From the NCBI RefSeq assembly GCF_018139545.1, contig NZ_JAGSPJ010000004.1:1-64000 (forward strand): a stretch of DNA of 64,000 bases, read 5' to 3'. The DNA is from Affinundibacterium fentianense (GTDB lineage: Bacteria > Pseudomonadota > Gammaproteobacteria > Burkholderiales > Burkholderiaceae_D). This document shows, piece after piece, positions 56,979 through 64,000 of the stretch. A model generated the notes under the pieces. The model searched no databases, was not told the DNA's origin, and saw only the letters and a list, made by a program, of their open reading frames with translations. How positions within the stretch are numbered: the first letter of the stretch is position 1; every line of letters starts with the position of its first letter. A program made the position numbers and the translations under genes.

Positions 56979-58898
56979 TTAATTCGTGACAGTCACTTTG
57001 TAGCTTGTCTGTTTCGTTTGATTATTGCTGTCTGTAATCTTGATCGTCGTGTTGTACGTTCCGACTTTCGAATAGATATGTGCGACAACAGCTGTAGTCG
57101 CGTTCGCCGTTCCATCACCAAACACCCATTCGTATTTGGTTACCTGCGCGCCGCTCATGGCTGTCGACTTGCTCGCATCAAAATTCACACGAAGTTGTGC
57201 TCTTCCTGTCAATGCGCTGGTTGTCACATTCAACACGGGCGGAGTCGTCACATATTGTGGTGCCGTCCCAGTAATAATGTACTGTCCCAAACTGCCATAG
57301 GTGGAATAACCAGTTGTTTTAGGATCGCCTTTACCCGCTCCACTGACGCGCAAGTAGTATGTCCCAGCAGCAGGCAGAGTATAGGTCAGGGTCGTGCCTA
57401 GAGTTGCTGCATTATTTGAAGTTGATAAGACCTTTGCCGTCGAATCAAGCAATTGTAAATTTGCATCCAAATTGCCGCTATACAAAGATCCAGCTAAATT
57501 GAAACTCACATTTCCGGCACCTGCACTAAATTTGAACATGTCGCCGTCGCCAACTCGTTCAATAATTCCAGTCGTACTCAAATTATTCAAACCGTTTGCG
57601 ATCGTGCTCGTCATCGCAGCGGCTCCCGCGGTATTGTCAGCAACATCATCGGTACGGTAGCCCAAGCCACGAACTCCCATCAAACCATAGGCATCAGTCG
57701 TATTGTTTGCGCCGTTATACTCGCCCTTCGCCCATTGCGTCAGATTTTTATAGTAACTAACGCCCATGATCGGCGCCCAGCCTGTCTCACCATCACCTTG
57801 TCCACCATAATAAGTCACCGATGCTGTACCTTGGTGGTTCAAACCGAGCGTATGCCCCAGCTCATGTGAAATGCATTCTGCGATTGGCTTTTCGGCATTA
57901 CCTAAATTATTTTGGAAACAGAAAGCAGGCGGGTTGCTCAGATTAATCGTCCCAAATGAATTCAAGTACGCATATCCACCTGCATCACTTACTTGATTGG
58001 TAATCAGAATGGACGCACCGATTTTGCCGGTCAGGTTTGCTGGCAATTCAGTGGTGACATCAACATCAAATGGCGAATAATCTTCTTTAACACGCGCCCA
58101 GATTTTTTGTATCATCGTCATTTCAGCGTTGCTGAAAGTACCAGTATTTTTATCCAAGTCAAATGGGGGTTTCGCACCCAAACCTTTAAAGTTTAAATAC
58201 AAAATTCGAGTTGAGTTCGATTTGCTATGCAATTTAAAAGTTTGATCGAGCGCGTAAATTGCATTGCTGACGCTGTCTCCTGTCAGACTCGCGGTTGGTG
58301 CAAATGTTGATCCCTCACTCGCGCGGAAAACAGAGCCCGACAAGGTTTTTTCATTCACACCATCGTCGATGTGTAGCAGTCGACCTTGGCGATCAATGTG
58401 AATCGATAAGTCTTGTAACATCAGCGCACGCAATGCTTCTGGACTAAAACCATACCATTGCGCGACAACTTGCAGCTGATCACCAAGCAAATCTACCGCC
58501 CGTTGGCCTGAGGCCATCTCTGGCAAATTGATACGACTAAACGGAGCACTCTCAGTTTTGCCCTCGGCATTGCTTGGAACAAAATCACTTGGTGCTGATA
58601 TCTGTGCGAGGAACTCAGGTGCATGTCTAGAACTCACTATACCACGCTCCATCCCCGCCTTCTCACCAGCATTGACAGGCTTATTCGTATCTTTACTTGC
58701 AGTCGCGACCGTTTTTTTGTCCAAATCACGATTGCCACTCACCATCGCGGATAATCGGTTGGCCGAATCAATCACACTGGTCAGGGATTGATTAATATTT
58801 TCTATGAAGTAGACGCCAGCACCGACTAGCAATACAACGATTAACGCACTGATGGCAGCGCGGCCGGACTGTGATTGTGAATGCGATTTGAAATGCAT
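56979..58898 (-). CDS. Exported metzincin peptidase with PPC and PKD domains (copy 1)
   Basis: A 639-residue protein anchored or exported by an N-terminal hydrophobic segment (AISALIVVLLVGAGVYFI). The zinc site is CISHELGHTLGLNHQG with His at 345, 349 and 355, followed by WAPIMGVSYYKNLTQW, whose Met fits the metzincin Met-turn. A PPC-like domain (about 440-545, GDMFKFSAGAGNVSFNLAG) and a PKD domain (about 555-639, YEWVFGDGTANATT) follow. It is a close paralogue of the next gene. A c-di-GMP-I riboswitch lies in its leader, and the ribosome site is partly within a hairpin. Confidence 0.93.
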   Translation of the reverse strand: MHFKSHSQSQSGRAAISALIVVLLVGAGVYFIENINQSLTSVIDSANRLSAMVSGNRDLDKKTVATASKDTNKPVNAGEKAGMERGIVSSRHAPEFLAQISAPSDFVPSNAEGKTESAPFSRINLPEMASGQRAVDLLGDQLQVVAQWYGFSPEALRALMLQDLSIHIDRQGRLLHIDDGVNEKTLSGSVFRASEGSTFAPTASLTGDSVSNAIYALDQTFKLHSKSNSTRILYLNFKGLGAKPPFDLDKNTGTFSNAEMTMIQKIWARVKEDYSPFDVDVTTELPANLTGKIGASILITNQVSDAGGYAYLNSFGTINLSNPPAFCFQNNLGNAEKPIAECISHELGHTLGLNHQGTASVTYYGGQGDGETGWAPIMGVSYYKNLTQWAKGEYNGANNTTDAYGLMGVRGLGYRTDDVADNTAGAAAMTSTIANGLNNLSTTGIIERVGDGDMFKFSAGAGNVSFNLAGSLYSGNLDANLQLLDSTAKVLSTSNNAATLGTTLTYTLPAAGTYYLRVSGAGKGDPKTTGYSTYGSLGQYIITGTAPQYVTTPPVLNVTTSALTGRAQLRVNFDASKSTAMSGAQVTKYEWVFGDGTANATTAVVAHIYSKVGTYNTTIKITDSNNQTKQTSYKVTVTN

Positions 58899-58970
58899 TA
58901 TTTTTCTCCCTTTGTTATACGATAGAACAAAGGACTAACGCTGACAGTGGTGTCGATTAAGACCCTCACT
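58899..58970 (-). promoter_or_regulatory. Leader hairpin over the ribosome site of metzincin copy 1
   Basis: Between the riboswitch and the ATG, CCTTTGTT (minus strand, 58926-58933) can pair with AACAAAGG (58909-58916). The right arm overlaps the ribosome site GGGAG (58906-58910). This could be the switch through which the riboswitch controls translation. Confidence 0.6.
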
Positions 58971-59043
58971 GGAAACCCCGCTACCATGATCGATGACCTT
59001 AGGTCGGAAGCTTTGCGTCCTTATTTTTCAATAAGTTTGCCCA
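58971..59043 (-). ncRNA. c-di-GMP-I (GEMM) riboswitch, metzincin copy 1
   Basis: The minus strand carries the conserved parts of the class I c-di-GMP riboswitch in order: GGGCAAAC, a CTTATT-GAAA-AATAAG stem with GAAA tetraloop, GGACGCAAAGCTTCCGACC, a variable stem, then GGTAGCGGGGTTTCC closing P1. It ends about 72 nt before the ATG of the metzincin gene. GEMM elements bind c-di-GMP and regulate surface, motility and secreted-enzyme genes. Confidence 0.92.
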
Positions 59044-59206
59044 TTTATTGAGCACTTTAATTGCCCAGGGGGAAAAATGAAAGTATTTTTAGTTAACTAT
59101 CTCAACTATTTTTTCAGTCAAGGTGGATTGCATGTTAATTCGTTACGACACTCTTTTAATGGTAAAGCCTATTGATGATATCAAAATTTCTAACAACACT
59201 TGAGGT

Positions 59207-59248
59207 CAAAAAGTAGGGATAAGGTTTTTAAACCTATCCCCACTTTTA
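59207..59248 (-). terminator. Terminator of metzincin copy 2
   Basis: On the minus strand, a long hairpin (arms AGTGGGGATAGGTTT and AAACCTTATCCCTACT, one bulge/mismatch) is followed by a T5 run. It lies 40-80 nt past the stop of the second metzincin gene and before the leader of the first. Confidence 0.82.
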
Positions 59249-59288
59249 AACTTAACGCATTTTTTAAAACCATCGCCTCGCAATGAAT

Positions 59289-61220
59289 CTATTTGGTCAC
59301 TGCAATCTTGAAAATCTGCGTTGCAGTCAAATTATTACTATCGGTGATTTTTAGCGTTGTCGTGTAGTTACCAATTTTAGAGTAGGTATGCGAAATTTTC
59401 GCGGTTTTCCCTAATGCTGTTCCATCACCGAATGTCCATTCATACTTCATAATTTTTGCACCAGACATTGGCACTGATTTACTCGCATCAAAATTCACGG
59501 TCAACTTCCGCTTTCCTGTCAGAGTCCCGTTTGTCACTTTAATCACCGGAGGCATTTGACTCGAAGCGATCGATTTTCCCGTGATTGCATATTGACCCAA
59601 GCTACCATAATTCGTATAACCGGTCGTTTTTGGATCACCTTTTCCAACGCCAGTCACACTCAAATAATACGTGCCATTCGCTGTCAAATTTGCATTCAAT
59701 GTAGTGCCTAGGGTGTTTAAGTCATTTGACGTAGCAATCACTCTACCGCTCGCGTCGGACAATTGGATGCTTGCATCCAAATTACCACTATAAATCGAGC
59801 CAACCAAGGTAAAACTGACCTCACCTGGACTACCAACAAAACTATATACATCGACATCGCCCGGCTTTTCAATCACACCGCTTGCACTGAGATTATTGAA
59901 GCCGTTAGCATTCGTACTCACCATTGCGCTAGCAGTCGCAATCGTATTCCCGACATCATCGGTACGTGGGCTCAAGCCGCGTACCAACATGGTTGCATAA
60001 GCATCTTCTTGGTTGCTTGGATTAGCGTACTCGCCTTTTGACCATTGAGTTAGATTTTGGTAATACCCAACGCCCATAATTGGCGCCCACCCAGTCTCAC
60101 CACTCCCCTGCCCAGCATAGTATTCCACACCGGTACTGCCTTGATGATATAGACCTAATGTGTGACCTAGTTCGTGAGATATGCACTCAGCAATATATTT
60201 ATGATAGTTCGCCAGATTATTCTGAAAACAAAATGCCGGAGGATTGTTTAAATTAATACTTCCAAATGAATTGAGATAAGCATAGCCCCCCGCATCACTC
60301 TGCAAATTCGTAATCAGAATTGAGGTTCCAATCTTGCCCGTCAAGACTGTCGGCGCCTCTGTCGTAACGTCCACATCGAATGGCGCAAAATCTTCTTTTA
60401 CACGAGCCCAAATCGTTTGGATATTGGTCAACTCATTGTCATTAAAAGTACCCACTATCCCATCCAAATCAAACGCTGGTTTATCTCCCAGTCCTTTAAA
60501 ATTCAGATACATAATCCGAGTCGATTCCGGCTTACTGTGTAAGGTGAACGTTTCACCCAATGGATATAGTGCATTATTAAAGTTATTTCCCGCCAAACCA
60601 TTTCTGTCAAACGCATTTGGATCGCGACCATTCACAACGGGGCTTGAAGTCTGTATTTCGCCAGCGCCCTTATCGATATGGAGTAGACGCCCTTTACGAT
60701 CAAGATGAATCGTACTATCTCTCAGCATCAATTCGCGCATCGTATCAACACTCATGCCATACCACTGTGCGACTACTGCAAGTTGGTCTCCCAGCAAAGT
60801 AATCGCACGCTGTCCCGAAGATATTTCAGGTAAGAAGATTCGATTAAATGGAGCGTTGTCGATTTGCCCTTGCGCATTGGAAGGCAAAAGGTCGGTTTGG
60901 GTTCCGATCTGCCCCAACAAGACCGCACGCTGTGCGCTGGTTGACACATTTATTTGCGACCTCTGCCCGCTTGTCGAAATTTCGGTGATATCGGCAGATA
61001 TCCGTTTTGCATGCGCCAAATTTGCTTGCTCTTGCCCCGTTTGAACAAGAATGCCCCGCTCGTCAGCGTTGAGTATCTTTGCGCTTTGTTGTTGCGTGAT
61101 TTGGATCGATGAGGATGTCGATTCGTCGAAGTCTAGCAAGGCATAACAGCCTGCGCCAACCAAGAGCAGAATGGCAAGTAAGCTCAGTGTCGCTCGCCCT
61201 GTTTGAATTTGTTGTTTCAT
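59289..61220 (-). CDS. Exported metzincin peptidase with PPC and PKD domains (copy 2)
   Basis: A 643-residue paralogue of the gene just downstream, with the same layout: N-terminal hydrophobic segment (TLSLLAILLLVGAGCYALL), a proregion-like part (ISSGQRAITLLGDQLAVVAQWYGMS), the zinc site CISHELGHTLGLYHQG with His at 349, WAPIMGVGYYQNLTQW, a PPC domain and a C-terminal PKD domain (YEWTFGDGTALGKTAK). The two copies differ mostly in the N-terminal 100 residues. Gene and riboswitch were probably duplicated together. Ribosome site GGGGA lies close before the ATG. Confidence 0.93.
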   Translation of the reverse strand: MKQQIQTGRATLSLLAILLLVGAGCYALLDFDESTSSSIQITQQQSAKILNADERGILVQTGQEQANLAHAKRISADITEISTSGQRSQINVSTSAQRAVLLGQIGTQTDLLPSNAQGQIDNAPFNRIFLPEISSGQRAITLLGDQLAVVAQWYGMSVDTMRELMLRDSTIHLDRKGRLLHIDKGAGEIQTSSPVVNGRDPNAFDRNGLAGNNFNNALYPLGETFTLHSKPESTRIMYLNFKGLGDKPAFDLDGIVGTFNDNELTNIQTIWARVKEDFAPFDVDVTTEAPTVLTGKIGTSILITNLQSDAGGYAYLNSFGSINLNNPPAFCFQNNLANYHKYIAECISHELGHTLGLYHQGSTGVEYYAGQGSGETGWAPIMGVGYYQNLTQWSKGEYANPSNQEDAYATMLVRGLSPRTDDVGNTIATASAMVSTNANGFNNLSASGVIEKPGDVDVYSFVGSPGEVSFTLVGSIYSGNLDASIQLSDASGRVIATSNDLNTLGTTLNANLTANGTYYLSVTGVGKGDPKTTGYTNYGSLGQYAITGKSIASSQMPPVIKVTNGTLTGKRKLTVNFDASKSVPMSGAKIMKYEWTFGDGTALGKTAKISHTYSKIGNYTTTLKITDSNNLTATQIFKIAVTK

Positions 61221-61264
61221 GTTAATTTCCCCTGTTTATTCAAGCTCCACAAGGGCAACGCTGG

Positions 61265-61283
61265 CAACATGTATATCATGTTG
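61265..61283 (-). promoter_or_regulatory. Hairpin following the riboswitch of metzincin copy 2
   Basis: CAACATG and CATGTTG arms (61277-61283 and 61265-61271) with a 5-base loop directly follow the closing P1 strand of the aptamer and share its last base. It could be the expression platform, formed in competition with P1. Confidence 0.5.
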
Positions 61284-61376
61284 GCAACCCCGCTACCTTA
61301 GTTCACTCATATACAGCGATATGCATTCACTTTAGGCCGGTGGCTTTGCGTCCTTATTTTTCAATAAGTTTGCCCA
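61283..61376 (-). ncRNA. c-di-GMP-I (GEMM) riboswitch, metzincin copy 2
   Basis: The minus strand reads GGGCAAAC, CTTATT-GAAA-AATAAG, GGACGCAAAGCCACCGGCC, a longer variable stem, and GGTAGCGGGGTTGCC. These are the conserved core of the class I c-di-GMP aptamer, closer to consensus than the copy near 59 kb. It ends about 63 nt before the metzincin ATG. Confidence 0.94.
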
Positions 61377-61652
61377 TCGGAGGAACTTTACTGCGCGTCG
61401 CAAGAAAAGGAAAGAACAATTCCCAGAAGCTGGTCAATTTAGCATCAACTAACATAGCTCTTGATCGTTGAGGAGCAATCGATTCTCGACCATCAATCGC
61501 GGCAATTAAGACCACATTTGCAGCGAGGCTTGGTTGCCACGAGGATACAAATCGACACCAAGAGTAATACCATTTGTGATTCCGATGGTTCACAGTTTGC
61601 TTGTTGCAAATATCCGACTATGATGAATTCACATCCGCTAAAAAGGACTCTT

Positions 61653-62138
61653 ATGCGCAATCACAATCGATATTGGCTGGTACCACTAAGTTGTCTCATC
61701 TATTCACTGAGCATGTCCACCAGTGCTCATCAAGCATTCCCGGTATGGCCTGAGAATCACAGCGTAGTTTTGCCCAACAATCAAGCAAGCACATTGACCA
61801 AGCAATGCTCTCGCCCCTCACTAAAGCATATTACGGGAAGTTGGCAACCCAAACAGTCTGAGATCCGCATCATGGAACAGCAATTGGATAGGTTTCTTCA
61901 GACGCATTATCCCACGCTACGCCAACAGGTCACGCAACAATACTTTCAATATGCTGGCTTAATACGCAAAGGACATCGAATTATCTATATCAACGCAGTC
62001 GATGATTACGTACAAAATAATCCTGAATGGGGACGAATTGCGATGATCATTTGCGATGGTGGAAAAAAATTTTGGGGTCTAGAATATGACCCAGCTCAAC
62101 GCAAATTCTCCAACATGCAATTCAACTCTGGAATTTAA
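61653..62138 (+). CDS. Small exported protein of unknown function
   Basis: A 161-residue protein with a signal peptide (MRNHNRYWLVPLSCLIYSLSMSTSAHQ). The mature part has no family I recognise; it contains CSRPSLKHITGSWQPKQSEIRIMEQQL and later YINAVDDYVQNNPEWGRIAMIICDGGKKFWGLEYD, giving two cysteines that may pair. The ATG at 61653 has AAGGA upstream and begins the signal peptide; the open frame extends back to 61461. It is divergent from the riboswitch-controlled metzincin and convergent with rep. Confidence 0.78.
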   Translation: MRNHNRYWLVPLSCLIYSLSMSTSAHQAFPVWPENHSVVLPNNQASTLTKQCSRPSLKHITGSWQPKQSEIRIMEQQLDRFLQTHYPTLRQQVTQQYFQYAGLIRKGHRIIYINAVDDYVQNNPEWGRIAMIICDGGKKFWGLEYDPAQRKFSNMQFNSGI

Positions 62139-62153
62139 ATTCTGAGGCGATTG

Positions 62154-64000
62154 TTATGGCGAATCTTTTGGTCGGCTTAACAGTGCCTTCAGATTTGCCA
62201 AACGATTTTGTGGTGTCAGGACTTCGTCTTCTGTAGGGATCGCATCACCTTCATCGAGTTTCATTTCTTTGATGAAGCGTGAAGGATCACAATGCACAGA
62301 CTCACCGGCACGTTTGCGCTTTTTACACCACGTAATATGCAGGCTGCGCTGGGCGCGTGTGATTCCCACATACATCAAACGGCGCTCTTCTTCTATCCTT
62401 GCAGCGATGGTTTCGACAGGCGCATCAGGATCGCCCTTATGTGGCAAAATTCCTTCTTCCACGCCAACCAAGAAGACGTGTGGATATTCCAAGCCTTTTG
62501 ACGCATGGAGAGTCGACATCCGCACAGCGTCCGGCTCTTCATCTTTGCCTTCCATCATACTCATTAGCGCCACCATTTGCGTTAGGTCGAGCAAACTTCG
62601 ATGATCGTCGGTACCATCTTTACCACCACTTCCTTTTTGTTTGAGCCACTGGGTGAAATCCAGCACATTCTGCCACTTGGCTTGCGCAGCACGGTCGTCA
62701 AAATTGTCGTACAAATAGTATTCGTAGTTAATTTCTTTCATTAACTCGTCCAACAACAATTCCGCATGTCCTTCACGATGAGCGTGTGCCTCAACATTAT
62801 TGATGAAGGTACAAAATTCACGCAAAGGTCTGAGCTGACGTTCCGTTAAGATCGCTTCAATCCCGCCTTTGAATACCGCTTCAAATAGTGAACACTGCCA
62901 TTGCCCTGCGTAAGAACCTAATGCTTCTAAAGTTGCCTGTCCCACACCTCGACGTGGTGTCGTGATCGCGCGGATGAATGCAGGGTCATCCTCTTCATTC
63001 GCAATCAAACGCAAGTAGGCAATAATGTCTTTAATTTCTGCTTTGTCAAAGAAACTTTGTCCACCCGAAATAGTGTACGGAATACGTTCCTTGCGCAATG
63101 CCTGTTCAATCACCCGTGCTTGATGGTTGCCGCGATACAAAATAGCGTAGTCGGTCCAGGCCGCTCGACGTTCAAAACGATGCGCTGAAATCATGATCGC
63201 CACCTGCGCCGCTTCTTGCTCGTCATCCTGCATACCCATCACCGTCACTGGGTCACCCAAGCCATGTTCCGACCACAGTGCTTTTTCAAACAACTTCGGA
63301 TTATTGCCGATCACTGAATTGGCGGCCTGCAAGATTCGTGTGCTGGAACGATAGTTTTGCTCTAATTTAATAATCCTGAGGTCCGGAAAATCAACTTGCA
63401 AAGTGCTCAAGTTTTCGATCGTCGCGCCGCGCCAAGCATAGATCGCTTGATCATCATCACCCACCGCAGTGAACATGGGCTTTTTACCTATCCCCGTCAC
63501 CAACAGCTTCACCAATTCGTATTGGCAGGTATTGGTATCTTGATATTCATCGACTAACAAATAACGCAAACGCCGTTGCCACTTGTCTCGTACTTCTTCG
63601 TTTTGGCGAAATAATTCAACGGGTAGTCGAATCAGATCATCAAAATCGACCGCTTGATAAGCAGACAAGGTCGCAACATAGCTCGCATAAATTCTTGCAG
63701 CTTGGGCTTCGTCCTCATCTTGCGCTTGCCGTAATGCTTGCTCAGGACTCACCAAACCATTCTTCCAAAGCGACATCGCAGTTTGAATTCGTCGAATTAA
63801 TTGCTTATCCGTGGTGATCGCCAAATCCTGAACGAGTGAAAAGCAATCATCACTATCCATAATTGAGAAGCGATCTTTTAGCCCCAGCGCACGGGCTTCC
63901 TGACGTAAAATTTTTACGCCTAAGGAATGGAAAGTGGATACCGTGATTTGTTTGGCCTTCTTCGGTTCTTTCAAGAGCTTCGCAATCCGCTCTTGCATCT
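62154..64000 (-). CDS. rep: ATP-dependent DNA helicase Rep (5' end outside the window)
   Basis: The last 615 codons of a superfamily 1 UvrD/Rep helicase; the N-terminal Walker A motif lies beyond the right edge. Seen here are motif Ia region VSTFHSLGVKIL, motif II LLVDEYQDTNTCQYELVKLL, motif III AVGDDDQAIYAWRGA, motif IV LEQNYRSSTRILQAAN, motif V MSTLHASKGLEYPHVFLVG and motif VI EERRLMYVGITRAQRSL. The sequence follows Rep more closely than UvrD (for example RNEEVRDKWQRRLRYLLVDEYQDTNT). Rep helps replication forks pass bound proteins. Confidence 0.95.
   Translation of the reverse strand, partial: MQERIAKLLKEPKKAKQITVSTFHSLGVKILRQEARALGLKDRFSIMDSDDCFSLVQDLAITTDKQLIRRIQTAMSLWKNGLVSPEQALRQAQDEDEAQAARIYASYVATLSAYQAVDFDDLIRLPVELFRQNEEVRDKWQRRLRYLLVDEYQDTNTCQYELVKLLVTGIGKKPMFTAVGDDDQAIYAWRGATIENLSTLQVDFPDLRIIKLEQNYRSSTRILQAANSVIGNNPKLFEKALWSEHGLGDPVTVMGMQDDEQEAAQVAIMISAHRFERRAAWTDYAILYRGNHQARVIEQALRKERIPYTISGGQSFFDKAEIKDIIAYLRLIANEEDDPAFIRAITTPRRGVGQATLEALGSYAGQWQCSLFEAVFKGGIEAILTERQLRPLREFCTFINNVEAHAHREGHAELLLDELMKEINYEYYLYDNFDDRAAQAKWQNVLDFTQWLKQKGSGGKDGTDDHRSLLDLTQMVALMSMMEGKDEEPDAVRMSTLHASKGLEYPHVFLVGVEEGILPHKGDPDAPVETIAARIEEERRLMYVGITRAQRSLHITWCKKRKRAGESVHCDPSRFIKEMKLDEGDAIPTEDEVLTPQNRLANLKALLSRPKDSP

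Noticed and set aside
61128-61220. VGAGC in the N-terminus of metzincin copy 2 as a lipoprotein cleavage site.
   Set aside because: The residue at -3 is Gly rather than Leu/Val/Ile, and the paralogue has Val in place of Cys.
61965-61980. ACGCAAAGG as a third GEMM riboswitch core.
   Set aside because: It is inside a coding region and has no tetraloop stem before it or GGTAGCGGGG after it.

Overview
The window looks like chromosomal DNA of a betaproteobacterium, most likely Burkholderiales and close to Undibacterium or another member of the Oxalobacteraceae. This is an inference from protein character (DUF1631 protein, Smg/DUF494, DUF3391 HD-GYP, E. coli-like riboflavin synthase), from the gene order LysM-dprA-smg-topB-DUF1631 divergent from def-fmt, and from the moderate to low GC. 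No phage, insertion sequence or CRISPR array was seen. Coding is dense, with one tRNA gene and one clearly decayed gene.

Layout. 1-10 kb: a minus-strand housekeeping block (LysM protein, dprA, smg, topB, DUF1631) divergent from def-fmt. 10-13 kb: a ZntB/CorA transporter, then an MFS transporter pseudogene with frameshifts and a stop. 12.5-21.7 kb: riboflavin synthase with a LysR regulator, an overlapping pair of a YdcF-like protein and a cyanophycin-synthetase-like ATP-grasp enzyme lacking the Mur-ligase half, GTP-type PEP carboxykinase, a D-2-hydroxyacid dehydrogenase and a cystine symporter. 22-35 kb: a peptide-use region with two divergent TonB-dependent receptors, an S9 peptidase, an M64-type peptidase with DUF4214 repeats and an exported amidohydrolase. 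35-42 kb: an HD-GYP phosphodiesterase with a PAS histidine kinase, a small envelope operon, a DUF481-like outer-membrane protein, and dinB behind a clear LexA box.

42-47.6 kb: flaG heads a minus-strand run with an HExxH protein, a PLP decarboxylase and a TPR/ATP-grasp ligase. A near-consensus sigma-28 (FliA) promoter lies upstream of flaG, which suggests that an undescribed amine/ligase pathway is tied to the flagellar regulon. An FkbM methyltransferase is divergent, followed by tRNA-Arg(CCG). 47.8-57 kb: a cytochrome c5-like protein, FadH-type dienoyl-CoA reductase, a possible transglutaminase-like protein, a short BLUF photoreceptor, a large zinc metalloprotease, a periplasmic solute-binding protein and a MATE exporter.

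57-62 kb: two tandem paralogous exported metzincins (PPC plus PKD domains), each preceded by a c-di-GMP-I (GEMM) riboswitch. This links extracellular proteolysis to the second messenger that the HD-GYP protein should degrade. The window ends inside a Rep-type helicase gene. Recurrent themes are secreted zinc proteases (five HExxH proteins), peptide uptake, and control by c-di-GMP, light and flagellar signals.
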